Shown here: positions 27,887 through 38,179 of the stretch, in pieces | Numbering within the stretch: the first letter of the stretch is position 1 | Layout of the letters: the number at the start of each line of letters is the position of its first letter | Origin: CAZHVS01 sp964536015 | GTDB lineage: Bacteria > Bacteroidota > Ignavibacteria > Ignavibacteriales > Ignavibacteriaceae | Length of the DNA stretch: 64,000 nucleotides | Assembly (NCBI GenBank): GCA_964536015.1 | Contig: CAZHVS010000002.1 | Coordinates: forward strand, 186,001 to 250,000 | Direction: 5' to 3' | Notes under the pieces: model-generated | What the model saw: only the letters and a program-made list of their open reading frames with translations | What the model was told of the DNA's origin: nothing | Database searches by the model: none | Program-made: the position numbers and the translations under genes

Positions 27887-29845
27887 ATGAAACATTTGGT
27901 TTCAGTTCTTTTAGTGATCTTTGTTCTTAGTTTCTCTTTTGAAACATTTGCACAAAGCGTTGATTTTTTGTGGACAAAGCAGGCAAATGGAACACTTAGA
28001 GATTATCCTTATGCTTTGACATTTGACCCACAGGGAAGATTGTATTTAACAGGAGAATTTTTCTCTCCTACTTTAACATTCAGTCCTTCTGTATTTGTTA
28101 ACAGAACTGCTGCTGCTACCGGTAATTGTGATTTCTTTTTAGCAAAATACGATACACTTGGAAATCCAACTTGGGCAAAAATGGGTGGAGGTTCTTTAAC
28201 TGACAGAGGCTATGGTGTTGTAGTAGATAAATTTGGTAAAGTTGTTGTTACCGGGCACTATTATGGTACTGCAACTTTTGATACTGTAACAAGAACTTCT
28301 GCTGGTAATCTTGATTGTTTTACTGCTATGTACGATACCAGTGGAAATATTCTCTGGTTCAGAGAAGGAAAGAGTGTATCGCAGGTTTCAACGCGTGCAA
28401 TTACAACCGATGGATTAGGTAATACTGCAATCTGTGGTTATTTTGGAACTTCAACTGCACCGACTGTAACATTTGATAATGTTGTCCTGACAACAAACGG
28501 TCAAAGAGATATTTTCGTTGTGAAATACAATTCGTCTGGTGTAATTCAATGGGGGAAAAATGCTGGTGGTAACCAATCTGGTGAAGAAGGTAAAGATTGT
28601 ATAATGGATTCAATTGGTAATGTTTATGTCACTGGTATATTTAAAGATACAGCTTACTTTGGTTCGCAAGTACTTTATGGCAATGGTGGTTATGATATTT
28701 TCATTGCTAAATACAATCCAAATGGTAACTTAATATGGGTAAGAAAAGCTGGTGGACCAAAAGATGATGAAGGAGCAGCAATTGTTGTTGATAAATCTGG
28801 GTTATTATTTGTAGGTGGAAAATTTGATAGTGTGGCTGTGTTTGGAACCTCAACGGTATTCAATAATGGAAAAACTGATGCATTTTTTGCAGTTATGGAT
28901 ACGGCAGGAAATTTTATTAGTGTAAGAATTGGCGGTGGAACTGATAATGATGCTTTATCTGATTTGGCAGTTGATAACAAAGGAAATATTTATGGAATTG
29001 GTTCATTCAGAGGAACAGCTACATTTCAAACTTTTCCACTTACTAGCAGAGGTGAAGATGATGTCTTTCTGTTTAAAATGGATTATGGAGTTACTCAAGG
29101 TTGGGTTAAACAAGGTGGTGGAACTGACGTAGACAAAGGTATTACTATTGATGTTGACTATAAGGGAAATGTAATCGGTGCTGGTTCTTTCAGATTACAG
29201 GCTTTTTTCGGATTGGATACGCTTACTTCTTTAGGTGTTGAAGATATTTTCGTTACCAAAGTTGCTGGTTACGTTGTTCCTGTTGAGCTTACTTCATTTA
29301 CTGCTTCAAGAAACGGAAATATTGTTAATCTGAAATGGATAACAGCTACTGAAACTAATAACAGTGGTTTCGCTATAGAGCGTAAAATTTCTAATAGTTG
29401 GAATGAATTAGGGTTTGTCAATGGTTTTGGAAGCACCGCAGAACCAACTTACTATTTCTACAGTGATAACATCAGCAATATTAATTATTCTGGTAAAGTC
29501 GCATATAGACTTAAACAAGTCGATTTTGACGGAACTTATAAATATTCCAATGAAGTAGAAATTGATTTAAATCCTGAAAGATTTATTCTTGAACAAAATT
29601 ATCCGAATCCTTTCAATCCTTCAACTAATATCCGGTTTGAAATTGGTTCAAAAGAATTTGTTACCTTAAAAATTTATGATGTGCTTGGAAACGAAGTTAC
29701 AACTTTAGTTAATGATGTTAAAGAAGCCGGTGCATATAATGTTGAATTTTCTACTTCAGGTTTGAATTTATCTTCCGGTACTTATTTCTATAGATTAAAT
29801 GCTGGAAAATTTTCACAGACTTATAAAATGATTTTAATTAAATAA
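27887..29845 (+). CDS. SBBP-type beta-propeller, T9SS cargo
   Basis: A 652-residue secreted protein. The signal peptide ends near residue 22 (TFAQ). Eight or so ~50-residue repeats of the SBBP/beta-propeller type contain (F)LAKYDTLGNPTWAK, VVDKFGKVVVTGHYYGTATF and IFVVKYNSSGVIQWGK. An Ig-like linker (VPVELTSFTASRNG, near 465) precedes the T9SS sorting domain from about 570 (NYPNPFNPSTNIRF, ending KMILIK). No enzymatic residues are evident. The gene follows the M16 gene after 60 bases and precedes a Ycf48-like gene by 19 bases. Confidence 0.82.
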   Translation: MKHLVSVLLVIFVLSFSFETFAQSVDFLWTKQANGTLRDYPYALTFDPQGRLYLTGEFFSPTLTFSPSVFVNRTAAATGNCDFFLAKYDTLGNPTWAKMGGGSLTDRGYGVVVDKFGKVVVTGHYYGTATFDTVTRTSAGNLDCFTAMYDTSGNILWFREGKSVSQVSTRAITTDGLGNTAICGYFGTSTAPTVTFDNVVLTTNGQRDIFVVKYNSSGVIQWGKNAGGNQSGEEGKDCIMDSIGNVYVTGIFKDTAYFGSQVLYGNGGYDIFIAKYNPNGNLIWVRKAGGPKDDEGAAIVVDKSGLLFVGGKFDSVAVFGTSTVFNNGKTDAFFAVMDTAGNFISVRIGGGTDNDALSDLAVDNKGNIYGIGSFRGTATFQTFPLTSRGEDDVFLFKMDYGVTQGWVKQGGGTDVDKGITIDVDYKGNVIGAGSFRLQAFFGLDTLTSLGVEDIFVTKVAGYVVPVELTSFTASRNGNIVNLKWITATETNNSGFAIERKISNSWNELGFVNGFGSTAEPTYYFYSDNISNINYSGKVAYRLKQVDFDGTYKYSNEVEIDLNPERFILEQNYPNPFNPSTNIRFEIGSKEFVTLKIYDVLGNEVTTLVNDVKEAGAYNVEFSTSGLNLSSGTYFYRLNAGKFSQTYKMILIK

Positions 29846-29864
29846 AAAATAGACTGAGGTTACC

Positions 29865-32285
29865 ATGAAAAAACAATTTTTGTTATTCTGTATTCTTTTT
29901 CTTTCAAATATTTTGATTGCTCAGAATTTTGATTGGGTTTGGCAAAATCCAAAACCACAGGGTAATACTTTAAACTGTTTGGCAGCAACACCTAATGGAA
30001 AAATATTTATGTTTGGAGAAGTTGGGACCGGTTATGTTTCCTTTAATTCCGGTTCAACATGGCAGGTAGTTGATGTGGATTCATTATATAGAACAGTAGA
30101 AGGTGCATATTTTGTAAATAATAATATTGGGTACATCTGTGGTGATCTGGGGATGATAATTAAAACCACGGATGGCGGCAATTCAGGTTTTGCGCTCAAT
30201 AGTGGAAGCATTGAACATTTGTATGATATTGAGTTTTATGATGCAGATACCGGTTACGCCGTTGGTGCTTCTGGAGTAATATTAAAAACTACAAATGGTG
30301 GGTTGAGCTGGACTACAAAATCTTCACCATTAACTGCTAATATTTACTGTATTAGTATTGTTAATCCAGCGTGTATTTATCTTGGTGCAGCATCGACCAA
30401 TACAACCAATTATGTTTCTAAATCAACTGATTATGGCAATACGTGGGTTAACATTTCTCCCTCTGGCTTTAATAAAAGCGTGTGGGATATTTATTTTATT
30501 GATGCAAACAAAGGATGGTTTGCTGCACAGGATGGTGGAAAAGTATATTATACAACTGATGGTGGAACAACCTGGGGAAGTGCTGTAACTAATTCTGTTG
30601 TTGTTCCAAATTCCTTGTATTTCACTGATGCATTAACTGGTTATGTTACAAATAATAATAATGGAAAAATTCACAAAACCACAGATGGCGGATTGACCTA
30701 TACAGAATATCTCAGTGGAAAATTTGCTATGTATGGTGTAACTGCTCTTGGTTCTACATTGTATTCCTGCGGGAGATATGGCTCGGCTTATAAGAGTACA
30801 GATGCAGGATTAACGTGGTCATCAATCGAGAATGTTGTAACTCAGGAAGCATTAAGGAAAATTTATTTTTATGATGTTAATAATGGATATGCAGTTGGTG
30901 GTTCAACTACTGCCGCAGATTCACTTGGAATTATTCTTAAAACTACAAACGGTGGAGAAACCTGGGATATGTTTTCCAGCGGAGTAATTAAAGCCCAGGT
31001 TTATGCATTAAGTACACCATCTCCAAATGCTTGGTATGCAGTAACTGGTCGTAATACAATTTATAAATCAACAGATGGTGGAGTAAATTGGTTTCAACAA
31101 ACTAATCCAATAAGCGGGACAGGTGCATTGAATGATGTTGCATTTGCTGATGCAAATACTGGATATGTAATCGGAAATGCAGGTGGTATTGCAAAAACAA
31201 CGAACGGTGGAACAACCTGGACTGCTTTAACTTCTCCTCACGGTACAACTGCCATTTATTCTATGCATATGTTTGATGCACAAAAAATAATTACTGTAGG
31301 TGGTTCAGCAAAAGCTTATTTAACAACTGATGGTGGGGCAACCTGGACTGCTTTAACAGTTGGATTGCCAGGAAATTACTTTGCAGTTAAGTTCTTAAAT
31401 AATAGTTTAGGTTATGTTACATCATATAGTTCATCAACAGGCCTTGTAGCAAAAACAACAGATGGTGGTGCTACCTGGACTGCTCAAACTCTTCCTATAA
31501 ATGCAACCATAAGTATCTGGGGAATTGCTATTAAAGATGAAAACATAGTATGGTTAGCTGATGCTAGTGGTAATGTTTTTTATAGTCAGAATGGCGGAAC
31601 TTCCTGGAATTCTGCAAAGAAAAAAAGTGGTAATGGATTTTTTTCCATGAGTATCGCTGGCTCAAAATTATGGATCGCTGGTTCTGGTGGAACTATTTTA
31701 CAAGGGTTTGCTGACCCAAGTGTACCGGTTGAGATGACTTCTTTTAGTGCATCAATTATTAATTCAAGAGTTTGTCTAAATTGGGAAACTGCAACTGAAA
31801 CAAACAATAAAGGATTTGAAATTGAGAGAAGAACTTCTAATACAACCTGGAAAAGCATTGGATATGTAAGTGGAAATGGAACAACCTTGAATTCAACAAA
31901 ATATAGCTTTATTGATGAAAATCCATTGGCAGATGTTAATTACTATCGTTTAAAACAGATTGATTTTGCTGGTGAGTATGAATACTCAAATGTAATTGAA
32001 GTAAATCTAAATACCCCAATAAAATTTGAATTATCACAGAATTATCCAAATCCGTTTAATCCTGCGACAACAATTTCATATAATGTTGCAACTAAAGAAC
32101 TCATTACTGTAAAAGTATATGACGTACTTGGAAATTTAGTTCAACAACTTGTTAATGAAGTTAAAGAACCAGGAAGATATTCGGTTGAATTTAATTCTAA
32201 TGGCAAATTTTCTTCTGGCATTTATTTCTATGAGTTAAGAGCAGGAAATTTTGTTCAGACAAGAAAAATGATATTGATGAAATAA
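29865..32285 (+). CDS. Ycf48-like/BNR beta-propeller, T9SS cargo
   Basis: An 806-residue secreted propeller with a signal peptide ending near residue 19 (LIAQ). About twelve Ycf48/BNR repeats follow, with motifs such as KTTNGGLSW, YTTDGGTTW and KTTDGGATWTAQ. An Ig-like linker (VPVEMTSFSASI, near 620) leads to a T9SS sorting domain from about 725 (NYPNPFNPATTISY, ending RKMILMK). It is longer than the cassette propellers at 20976 and 39711 and is not attached to a receptor cassette, but precedes the NapH-like gene. No catalytic motif is seen; extracellular binding is the likely role. Confidence 0.84.
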   Translation: MKKQFLLFCILFLSNILIAQNFDWVWQNPKPQGNTLNCLAATPNGKIFMFGEVGTGYVSFNSGSTWQVVDVDSLYRTVEGAYFVNNNIGYICGDLGMIIKTTDGGNSGFALNSGSIEHLYDIEFYDADTGYAVGASGVILKTTNGGLSWTTKSSPLTANIYCISIVNPACIYLGAASTNTTNYVSKSTDYGNTWVNISPSGFNKSVWDIYFIDANKGWFAAQDGGKVYYTTDGGTTWGSAVTNSVVVPNSLYFTDALTGYVTNNNNGKIHKTTDGGLTYTEYLSGKFAMYGVTALGSTLYSCGRYGSAYKSTDAGLTWSSIENVVTQEALRKIYFYDVNNGYAVGGSTTAADSLGIILKTTNGGETWDMFSSGVIKAQVYALSTPSPNAWYAVTGRNTIYKSTDGGVNWFQQTNPISGTGALNDVAFADANTGYVIGNAGGIAKTTNGGTTWTALTSPHGTTAIYSMHMFDAQKIITVGGSAKAYLTTDGGATWTALTVGLPGNYFAVKFLNNSLGYVTSYSSSTGLVAKTTDGGATWTAQTLPINATISIWGIAIKDENIVWLADASGNVFYSQNGGTSWNSAKKKSGNGFFSMSIAGSKLWIAGSGGTILQGFADPSVPVEMTSFSASIINSRVCLNWETATETNNKGFEIERRTSNTTWKSIGYVSGNGTTLNSTKYSFIDENPLADVNYYRLKQIDFAGEYEYSNVIEVNLNTPIKFELSQNYPNPFNPATTISYNVATKELITVKVYDVLGNLVQQLVNEVKEPGRYSVEFNSNGKFSSGIYFYELRAGNFVQTRKMILMK

Positions 32286-32295
32286 TTTTTAATTT

Positions 32296-32324
32296 GGAAG
32301 AGGCAGGATTCAACTGTCTCTTCT
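32296..32324 (+). terminator. Hairpin after propeller gene, weak terminator
   Basis: A ten-base-pair stem (32297-32306 with 32314-32323, one G-U pair) lies just after the stop of the propeller gene. The tail is only moderately T-rich, so termination may be partial, leaving read-through into the NapH-like gene possible. Confidence 0.5.
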
Positions 32325-32348
32325 ATTCCTTACACTATAAATAATTTA

Positions 32349-34304
32349 ATGGTTAAAATGAAAAATAAAATACGACTGGCATTTCAATTAATAATTATTG
32401 GTTTGATTGGTTATGTTGCAATCAGACCGGTTTTTGATAAAAGCTATTTATCCGATTTCGAATCCTATTGTCCTTTCGGTGGAATCGCCTCTTTTGGAAG
32501 TAAATTGAACCAGGGGACTATGTCTTGTAATATGAGTGAAGTACAACTCTTTCTTGGTATTGGTTTATTAATAGGTGTAATAATAGTAGGTAAGTTGTTT
32601 TGTGGTTATTTGTGTCCGATTGGATCAATTTCTGAATGGTTGGGAAAAATTGGAGAAAGATTTAAACTGAGAATAGATTTACCAAACTTTTTAGACAGAC
32701 CTTTTAGATTGCTGAAATATATTATTCTGTTCTTAACACTTTATTATACAATGACAAGCTCAGAATTGTTCTGTAAAGAATTTGAACCTTATTTTGCAAG
32801 TGTCAACTTGTTTGGTAACAATGATATTGTTCTTTATCTGGCAATTCCAACATTTATAATTACAATTCTTGGTGCAATCTTCTTTAGATTATTCTGGTGT
32901 AAATATTTGTGTCCGCTTGGAGCTATAAGTAATATCTTTTTGAATGCTATTGCTATAATAGCTGCAATTATTCTTTTTGTTATTGCAAATCTTCTTGGTG
33001 CAAATTTAAGTTATGTTTGGCTTTTGATCGCAATGGTAGGTATAGGAATTTTAACCGAACTTGGATTTATGAAAAGTATCCTTTTACCTCTTCCAAAAAT
33101 TTTCAGGAACAAATTAACGTGCACCGATTGCAAGATATGTGATTCTTATTGCCCGCAGGGAATTAAAATTTCTGAATTTGAAAAAGTTAATCATATAGAT
33201 TGTAATTTATGTACTGATTGTGTTTATGCTTGTCCTCACAAAAATGTTCTTACAGTTAATAATAAAAAGAGTCTGAAATATCTTGCTCCGGTCGCGACGG
33301 TTATTTTCATTTTTGTATTTCTTGGTGCTTCATCAAAGTTTGAATTTACTACTATAGCAGAAAGGTGGGGCAATTATGATGAGCAGAAAAACATAGAAGT
33401 TTTTGAACTTTCAGGAGTAAAGAATATTAAGTGTTATGGCAGTTCGATGTCATTAAAAAATAACCTTGAAAATGTTGAAGGTATTTATGGATTGGACACA
33501 TATGCAAAATCTCATACAGTAAAAGTTTATTATAATCCTTCTGAGATTTCAGAGAAGAAAGTTAAAGCATCAATTTTCACGCCTATTAAAATGGAAATAC
33601 AAAAAATTAAACCGAATACTATAGATTCTCTCGCAGTATGGGAAGCAGGTATTTATGGTTTGTTTGATTTAATTGATGTTAACAATTTATTTTATACCTT
33701 AAAAGAAAATGAAGGTGTTTATGGTTTCGAAACACATTTTGGCGAGCCAGTTATAGCTGACATTTTTTATGATCCACAAAAAACAAATCCGGAAAAAATT
33801 TCAGCTCAAATTCAAAAAGAAAAAATAACTGTAAAGAAAGCCACAACAATTGAAACTGTGGAGTTAAACTTTAAAATTAAAGAACAAGGTTTACATAGAG
33901 GATTTATAAAAATTCCTGATTACAAACAAAGGATTTTCAGAATTTATGACAGAAAATTTAATGAATATAAAAAATATGATTATACAAATCTGCTTGTCTT
34001 TAAATTTCCATTTCCGGATGCGGGTGTTCCAAATCTAAGAAGATTCCTTGGTTCGCTTTCAAGTCATCTTTCTGCAGATAATGGAATCGTCAGATTATCG
34101 ACACGATATGATAAAATTCCGGTTGGATACATATTTTTTGATCCTAAACAGACAAATGCAGAAAAGATAAAAGAAGCATTAATCAAACAAAAGCTTACAA
34201 TTTTCATCACTGAAACAGAAACCAAAGACATTGATAATCCATTTAATATAAAACCTGAGGGAATTACTCTTTCTGCAAAAGATTTGATCATTGATGAGGA
34301 ATAA
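32349..34304 (+). CDS. NapH-like polyferredoxin membrane protein with HMA-like tail
   Basis: A 651-residue inner-membrane protein. The N-terminal 250 residues hold about six membrane segments with cysteine motifs of the NapH/CcoG group: CPFGG (41), FCGYLCPIG (near 85) and WCKYLCPLG (near 184). Two [4Fe-4S] motifs follow: Cys258-261-264-268 and Cys285-288-291-295. After another membrane segment (312-328), residues 350-650 form at least two ferredoxin-like modules (VKNIKCYGSSMSLKNNL to VKVYYNPSEI) resembling heavy-metal-associated domains. The usual CxxC is missing, leaving a single Cys362. It probably passes electrons across the membrane to a metal-related substrate; this is inference. It lies 12 bases before the second TonB receptor gene. 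The start may instead be the ATG at 32358. Confidence 0.75.
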   Translation: MVKMKNKIRLAFQLIIIGLIGYVAIRPVFDKSYLSDFESYCPFGGIASFGSKLNQGTMSCNMSEVQLFLGIGLLIGVIIVGKLFCGYLCPIGSISEWLGKIGERFKLRIDLPNFLDRPFRLLKYIILFLTLYYTMTSSELFCKEFEPYFASVNLFGNNDIVLYLAIPTFIITILGAIFFRLFWCKYLCPLGAISNIFLNAIAIIAAIILFVIANLLGANLSYVWLLIAMVGIGILTELGFMKSILLPLPKIFRNKLTCTDCKICDSYCPQGIKISEFEKVNHIDCNLCTDCVYACPHKNVLTVNNKKSLKYLAPVATVIFIFVFLGASSKFEFTTIAERWGNYDEQKNIEVFELSGVKNIKCYGSSMSLKNNLENVEGIYGLDTYAKSHTVKVYYNPSEISEKKVKASIFTPIKMEIQKIKPNTIDSLAVWEAGIYGLFDLIDVNNLFYTLKENEGVYGFETHFGEPVIADIFYDPQKTNPEKISAQIQKEKITVKKATTIETVELNFKIKEQGLHRGFIKIPDYKQRIFRIYDRKFNEYKKYDYTNLLVFKFPFPDAGVPNLRRFLGSLSSHLSADNGIVRLSTRYDKIPVGYIFFDPKQTNAEKIKEALIKQKLTIFITETETKDIDNPFNIKPEGITLSAKDLIIDEE

Positions 34305-34316
34305 AAACTTAAAATA

Positions 34317-36974
34317 ATGAAAAGGCTGTTTATATTTTTTTTGTTTATTTCTTTGCCATCGCTGTCTCAAACCAAGTTTGGGACACTGACGGGCTCCATA
34401 GTTGATGAGAAAGGTGAACCACTTTATCTTGCAAACATTATTGTAAAAGATAATAATTATGGTACATCAAGTGATAAGAAAGGAAAGTATAAACTAGTTG
34501 TCAAACCTGGCACATATAAAGTAGAGATTTCGTTTATTGGATACGAAACTATTATATCTGAAGTTCAAATAACATCCGGAGTTGTTACAGAAAAAAATTT
34601 CATTCTTAAAAGTACTTCGTTCTTAATTGGAGGGATTGAAGTAATTGCTAATAATGAATTTCTTCCGAACAGTCCCGAAACAAAGTCAGTCGTTTCATCT
34701 AATGAGATAGAACATATGCAGGCTTCAAGTCTTAATGATGTATTAAAACTAACCCCTGGAGTAGAAACCACCAATCCAACATTAAATAATACAGAAAAAG
34801 CTGTTATCAGAAGTGGTGATGCACTTGGTACTCAAATTGTGCTTGATGGAATTCCACTTACAAATAATGCAAACTTGCAGGTAGGTATCGGTTATTCAAC
34901 TGCTAACAGCGGTTTGGATTTAAGATTCATTCCTGCAGAAAATATTAAAGAAGTAGAAATTATAAGAGGAATTCCTTCAGTTAAATATGGTGATATGACT
35001 GATGGCTTGATGATTGTAAAAACAAGATCAAGCGCAGATCCTTTAAGGACTAAAATTAAATATAATCCTCGTTTATATGAATTTAACGTATCAAAAGGAT
35101 TTTTAATTTCTGACTGGACAATTAATGCGAATTTTAATTTGGCATCCTCAGAAAGAGACATTCGTGTTGAAGGTGATGGATATACAAGAATTGCTGCTCA
35201 AATGACTTTTGAAACAAATACAGGAGAAAACAATTACAAGAATCTTCTTTACTTTACTCGTTCCTTTGATGAATATAAAGAAAAACCCGGCTATGAACTT
35301 CGTGAAGCTTGGTACAATCGCGATATAAACATTAAATACTCTGGGGATTATTCCTGGTCTTTTAATTCATTTAATGAACTTGCTGCAAAAATTTCAATTT
35401 CTTATACTAGACAAAACTCTTATGCGCAGCAACTTATTTCAAGAGACAACATTGTAATAAGCGATAGATTATATGAGGGAACACAGGTTGGAAGAATTGT
35501 ATTCGGAAGTTATCTCGGTAAAAAAAATATTAATGGTGATGTTTGGAATTTATTTTCAGATATCAACTACACTTATCGGTTTTTTACTGATGAATTGTTA
35601 CATACATTTCTGGGCGGAATTAATTTCAGAAGTGATTTCAATAAAGGCGAGGGAATAGTCTTTGATCCGCTTTATCCGCCTTCGCTTTCCACAACAACTC
35701 CAAGACTTAGAAAGTATAGCGATATTCCTGCTTACAATATTTTGAGTCTGTATGTGGAAGACAAAATTGTTGGAAATCTATGGAAGCCTTTCACTCTACA
35801 GGTTGGATTACGTTACGAATCATACCGTCCTTCTGGATTTAATATTGAAGGTTTGCTGGGTAAAAGTGATCTGATAAAATCTTATAACGGAAGTTTTTTA
35901 AATCCAAGAATTACGTTATCATACAATTTAAGCAAAGATACTCAGATCAGATTAGGTTATGGAACTTCATCTAAGTCACCACCATTGGGGATGATTTTTG
36001 CACAGGATAAATATTACGACATCGTTGATTCAGTTAAAGTTGTAAATCCTGTTTATCCCGATAGTAATTTTTCATTGATTTCTACTTTTATAAGACCTGA
36101 AGCAAATCCAAACATTAAGGGTTATAAACAAAAGAAATATGAGTTAAGTTATGACCAGCAATTTGAGTTTTTTGGTTTTTCAATAACCGGATATATCAAC
36201 GACACAAAGGATATGTTTACTGAAAGAAATATTCCGACAATATTCTTAAAAAGGTATTTTCCTGATTGGCCAAATATTTCAACAGCAGTTGTTAAAGATA
36301 CAATGTTTCAAAGTTTCTCCCAGTATTCAAATAACGGCTGGCAGAATGTTAAAGGAATTGAATTCACACTTTCAACAAAAAGAATTCCTGTAATCAATAC
36401 AATTTTCAAATTCGATGCAGCTTATATTTATTCTGAGAATGGTTTGAAAGATGGTTTTTATTTTTCTTCTGCAAGATTTGTAAAAGAATTAAATGCTGAG
36501 GTTATGCCTATGTTCAAATCTTATGAATATTATAACAAAGACCTTTTGTTAAATTACAGATTTGAAATTCAGGCAAGAGAACTTGGCCTATGGTTAACTT
36601 TGCATATTCAGCAAAAACTAATTGAAATTGATGGAAGAAGACATTACGACGACACTCTTGCTGTAGGCTATTTTACTGCCCAAAATGAATTGATAATTAT
36701 TCCTGAAGATCAACGTAATTCAGTTAAGTATGCTTCAATTAAAAGAGTGATACAGGACTATGAATTACTTGAAGAGGACAAGCCAAATAAATGGCTGATA
36801 AATATTAAAGTGAGCAAATCTTTGTGGAAGGGTGCTGCAGTTTCTTTTTACGTAAATAACTTTTTTAATAATCAACCTTTATATAAAAGAAAACGTAGTT
36901 CATCAACTTCACCAACATACGACAGGAGGAATCCTGATATTTTCTATGGAGTTGATTTTAGCAGTGAACTATAG
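34317..36974 (+). CDS. TonB-dependent receptor without STN domain (cassette 2)
   Basis: An 885-residue outer-membrane receptor. The signal peptide spans 1-18 and a carboxypeptidase-regulatory-like domain 22-103 (LANIIVKDNNYGTSSDKKGK). The plug is at about 115-245 (NDVLKLTPGVET, IPAENIKEVEIIRGIPSVKYGD), followed by a beta-barrel to the C-terminus. It is clearly paralogous to the receptor at 15382-18363 (shared KSTSF.IGGIEVI and EIEHMQASS segments) but lacks the STN domain, so it should not signal to FecR directly. It may still be under the same sigma factor. It is preceded by the NapH-like gene at 12 bases and followed by a DUF4876 lipoprotein gene. Confidence 0.9.
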   Translation: MKRLFIFFLFISLPSLSQTKFGTLTGSIVDEKGEPLYLANIIVKDNNYGTSSDKKGKYKLVVKPGTYKVEISFIGYETIISEVQITSGVVTEKNFILKSTSFLIGGIEVIANNEFLPNSPETKSVVSSNEIEHMQASSLNDVLKLTPGVETTNPTLNNTEKAVIRSGDALGTQIVLDGIPLTNNANLQVGIGYSTANSGLDLRFIPAENIKEVEIIRGIPSVKYGDMTDGLMIVKTRSSADPLRTKIKYNPRLYEFNVSKGFLISDWTINANFNLASSERDIRVEGDGYTRIAAQMTFETNTGENNYKNLLYFTRSFDEYKEKPGYELREAWYNRDINIKYSGDYSWSFNSFNELAAKISISYTRQNSYAQQLISRDNIVISDRLYEGTQVGRIVFGSYLGKKNINGDVWNLFSDINYTYRFFTDELLHTFLGGINFRSDFNKGEGIVFDPLYPPSLSTTTPRLRKYSDIPAYNILSLYVEDKIVGNLWKPFTLQVGLRYESYRPSGFNIEGLLGKSDLIKSYNGSFLNPRITLSYNLSKDTQIRLGYGTSSKSPPLGMIFAQDKYYDIVDSVKVVNPVYPDSNFSLISTFIRPEANPNIKGYKQKKYELSYDQQFEFFGFSITGYINDTKDMFTERNIPTIFLKRYFPDWPNISTAVVKDTMFQSFSQYSNNGWQNVKGIEFTLSTKRIPVINTIFKFDAAYIYSENGLKDGFYFSSARFVKELNAEVMPMFKSYEYYNKDLLLNYRFEIQARELGLWLTLHIQQKLIEIDGRRHYDDTLAVGYFTAQNELIIIPEDQRNSVKYASIKRVIQDYELLEEDKPNKWLINIKVSKSLWKGAAVSFYVNNFFNNQPLYKRKRSSSTSPTYDRRNPDIFYGVDFSSEL

Positions 36975-36995
36975 TATTTAAATTTGAGTATTGCT

Positions 36996-38171
36996 ATGAG
37001 TAAAAAAATATCTTTTCTTATTCTTATTTCATTATTTGGAATTAGTTGTAGTAACATTCTTAACATTGAAGAAAAGCCATCCGCAGTTGAACGTAAAACT
37101 AATTTTAAAATTGTTTTTACAGATAACTCGGGTTTTATGACAAAACTTTTTAATTCCAACAAAGTTAGGAATGCAAGTGTTGTCTTGAAAAGTAATTTGT
37201 TAGGAAACGAATATCATCTTACTACTGACACAAATGGAGTTGCTACAATTAACGGAATTTTATCTGATACATATATAATAACAGCAGAAAGACCAATGAG
37301 TGAACAGGAAATGTTATTAATAAATGGTTCTCCTGCTAAAAATATTAAACTTGTTAATAAAAATTTTAGAATAATAGATTTAAATGCTGCATCTCAGACA
37401 GAAGTAGCAATTCAAATGGATATGGTTGTTGGTAGTTCCCCTTTAGTAATAAGTGAGATATATGCTTGCGGTCCTTCTGGCTCCGGTTTATATTATCATG
37501 ATAAGTACATCGAAATTCTTAATAATACAGATTCTACATTATATCTCGATAGCATTATTATTGCTGTTGTTTATAGCAGCTCTTATCTGGGAATAAACTA
37601 CGTTAATGATCCCGAGTATATTCATTCAAAAAGTATATGGTTCTTCCCTGGTAATGGAAATGATTACCCGATTCAACCAGGACAATTTGTTGTTTGTGCG
37701 GAAGATGCAATTGATCACAGAATTAACGCTCCAAATAGTGTAGATCTTTCACAAGTCGATTTTGAATATTATAAAGAAGATGCACCAGATGTTGATAATC
37801 CAGCTATTCCAAATATGTTAAAATTCTATCAGGATTCGGGTAATGATTGGTTAATTGGTGGTGAAAAAGGTGCTCTTGTTATTGCAAAAATTAATATTGA
37901 TTCACTTAAACCTTACGGTGATGGTGAATTCATTATTCCGTATAAAAATATAATTGACGGTGTTGAGTATATGAGCGATCCAACTCAACTTGATAAAAAA
38001 ATATGTAACCAGTCTATTGATGCAGGTACTACTGGTGGTATCCAATTTTATACTGGTAAATCAATGCAACGTAAAATGGTTACAAACACAGGAAGATACA
38101 TTCTTAAAGATGATAATAATTCATCTGTGGACTTTAATATTATTAATAAACCAACACCTAACCAGTATTAA
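36996..38171 (+). CDS. DUF4876 lipoprotein (cassette 2)
   Basis: A 391-residue predicted lipoprotein (MSKKISFLI start, lipobox GISC near residue 18). An Ig/carboxypeptidase-regulatory-like domain spans about 40-130. A DUF4876 region from about 145 contains VISEIYACGPSGSG, HDKYIEILNNTDSTLYLD, a QPGQFVVCAEDAIDH element and a C-terminal GKSMQRK segment also present in cassette 1. It is the paralogue of 18356-19483. A TTG at 36984 could add four residues, but ATG at 36996 gives the cleanest signal peptide. Its function is unknown; it probably works at the cell surface with the receptor. Confidence 0.8.
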   Translation: MSKKISFLILISLFGISCSNILNIEEKPSAVERKTNFKIVFTDNSGFMTKLFNSNKVRNASVVLKSNLLGNEYHLTTDTNGVATINGILSDTYIITAERPMSEQEMLLINGSPAKNIKLVNKNFRIIDLNAASQTEVAIQMDMVVGSSPLVISEIYACGPSGSGLYYHDKYIEILNNTDSTLYLDSIIIAVVYSSSYLGINYVNDPEYIHSKSIWFFPGNGNDYPIQPGQFVVCAEDAIDHRINAPNSVDLSQVDFEYYKEDAPDVDNPAIPNMLKFYQDSGNDWLIGGEKGALVIAKINIDSLKPYGDGEFIIPYKNIIDGVEYMSDPTQLDKKICNQSIDAGTTGGIQFYTGKSMQRKMVTNTGRYILKDDNNSSVDFNIINKPTPNQY

Positions 38172-38179
38172 ACAATTTT

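Noticed and set aside
28690..28980. Minus-strand open frame of 96 codons
   Set aside because: Shadow of the repeat-rich propeller gene at 27887-29845.
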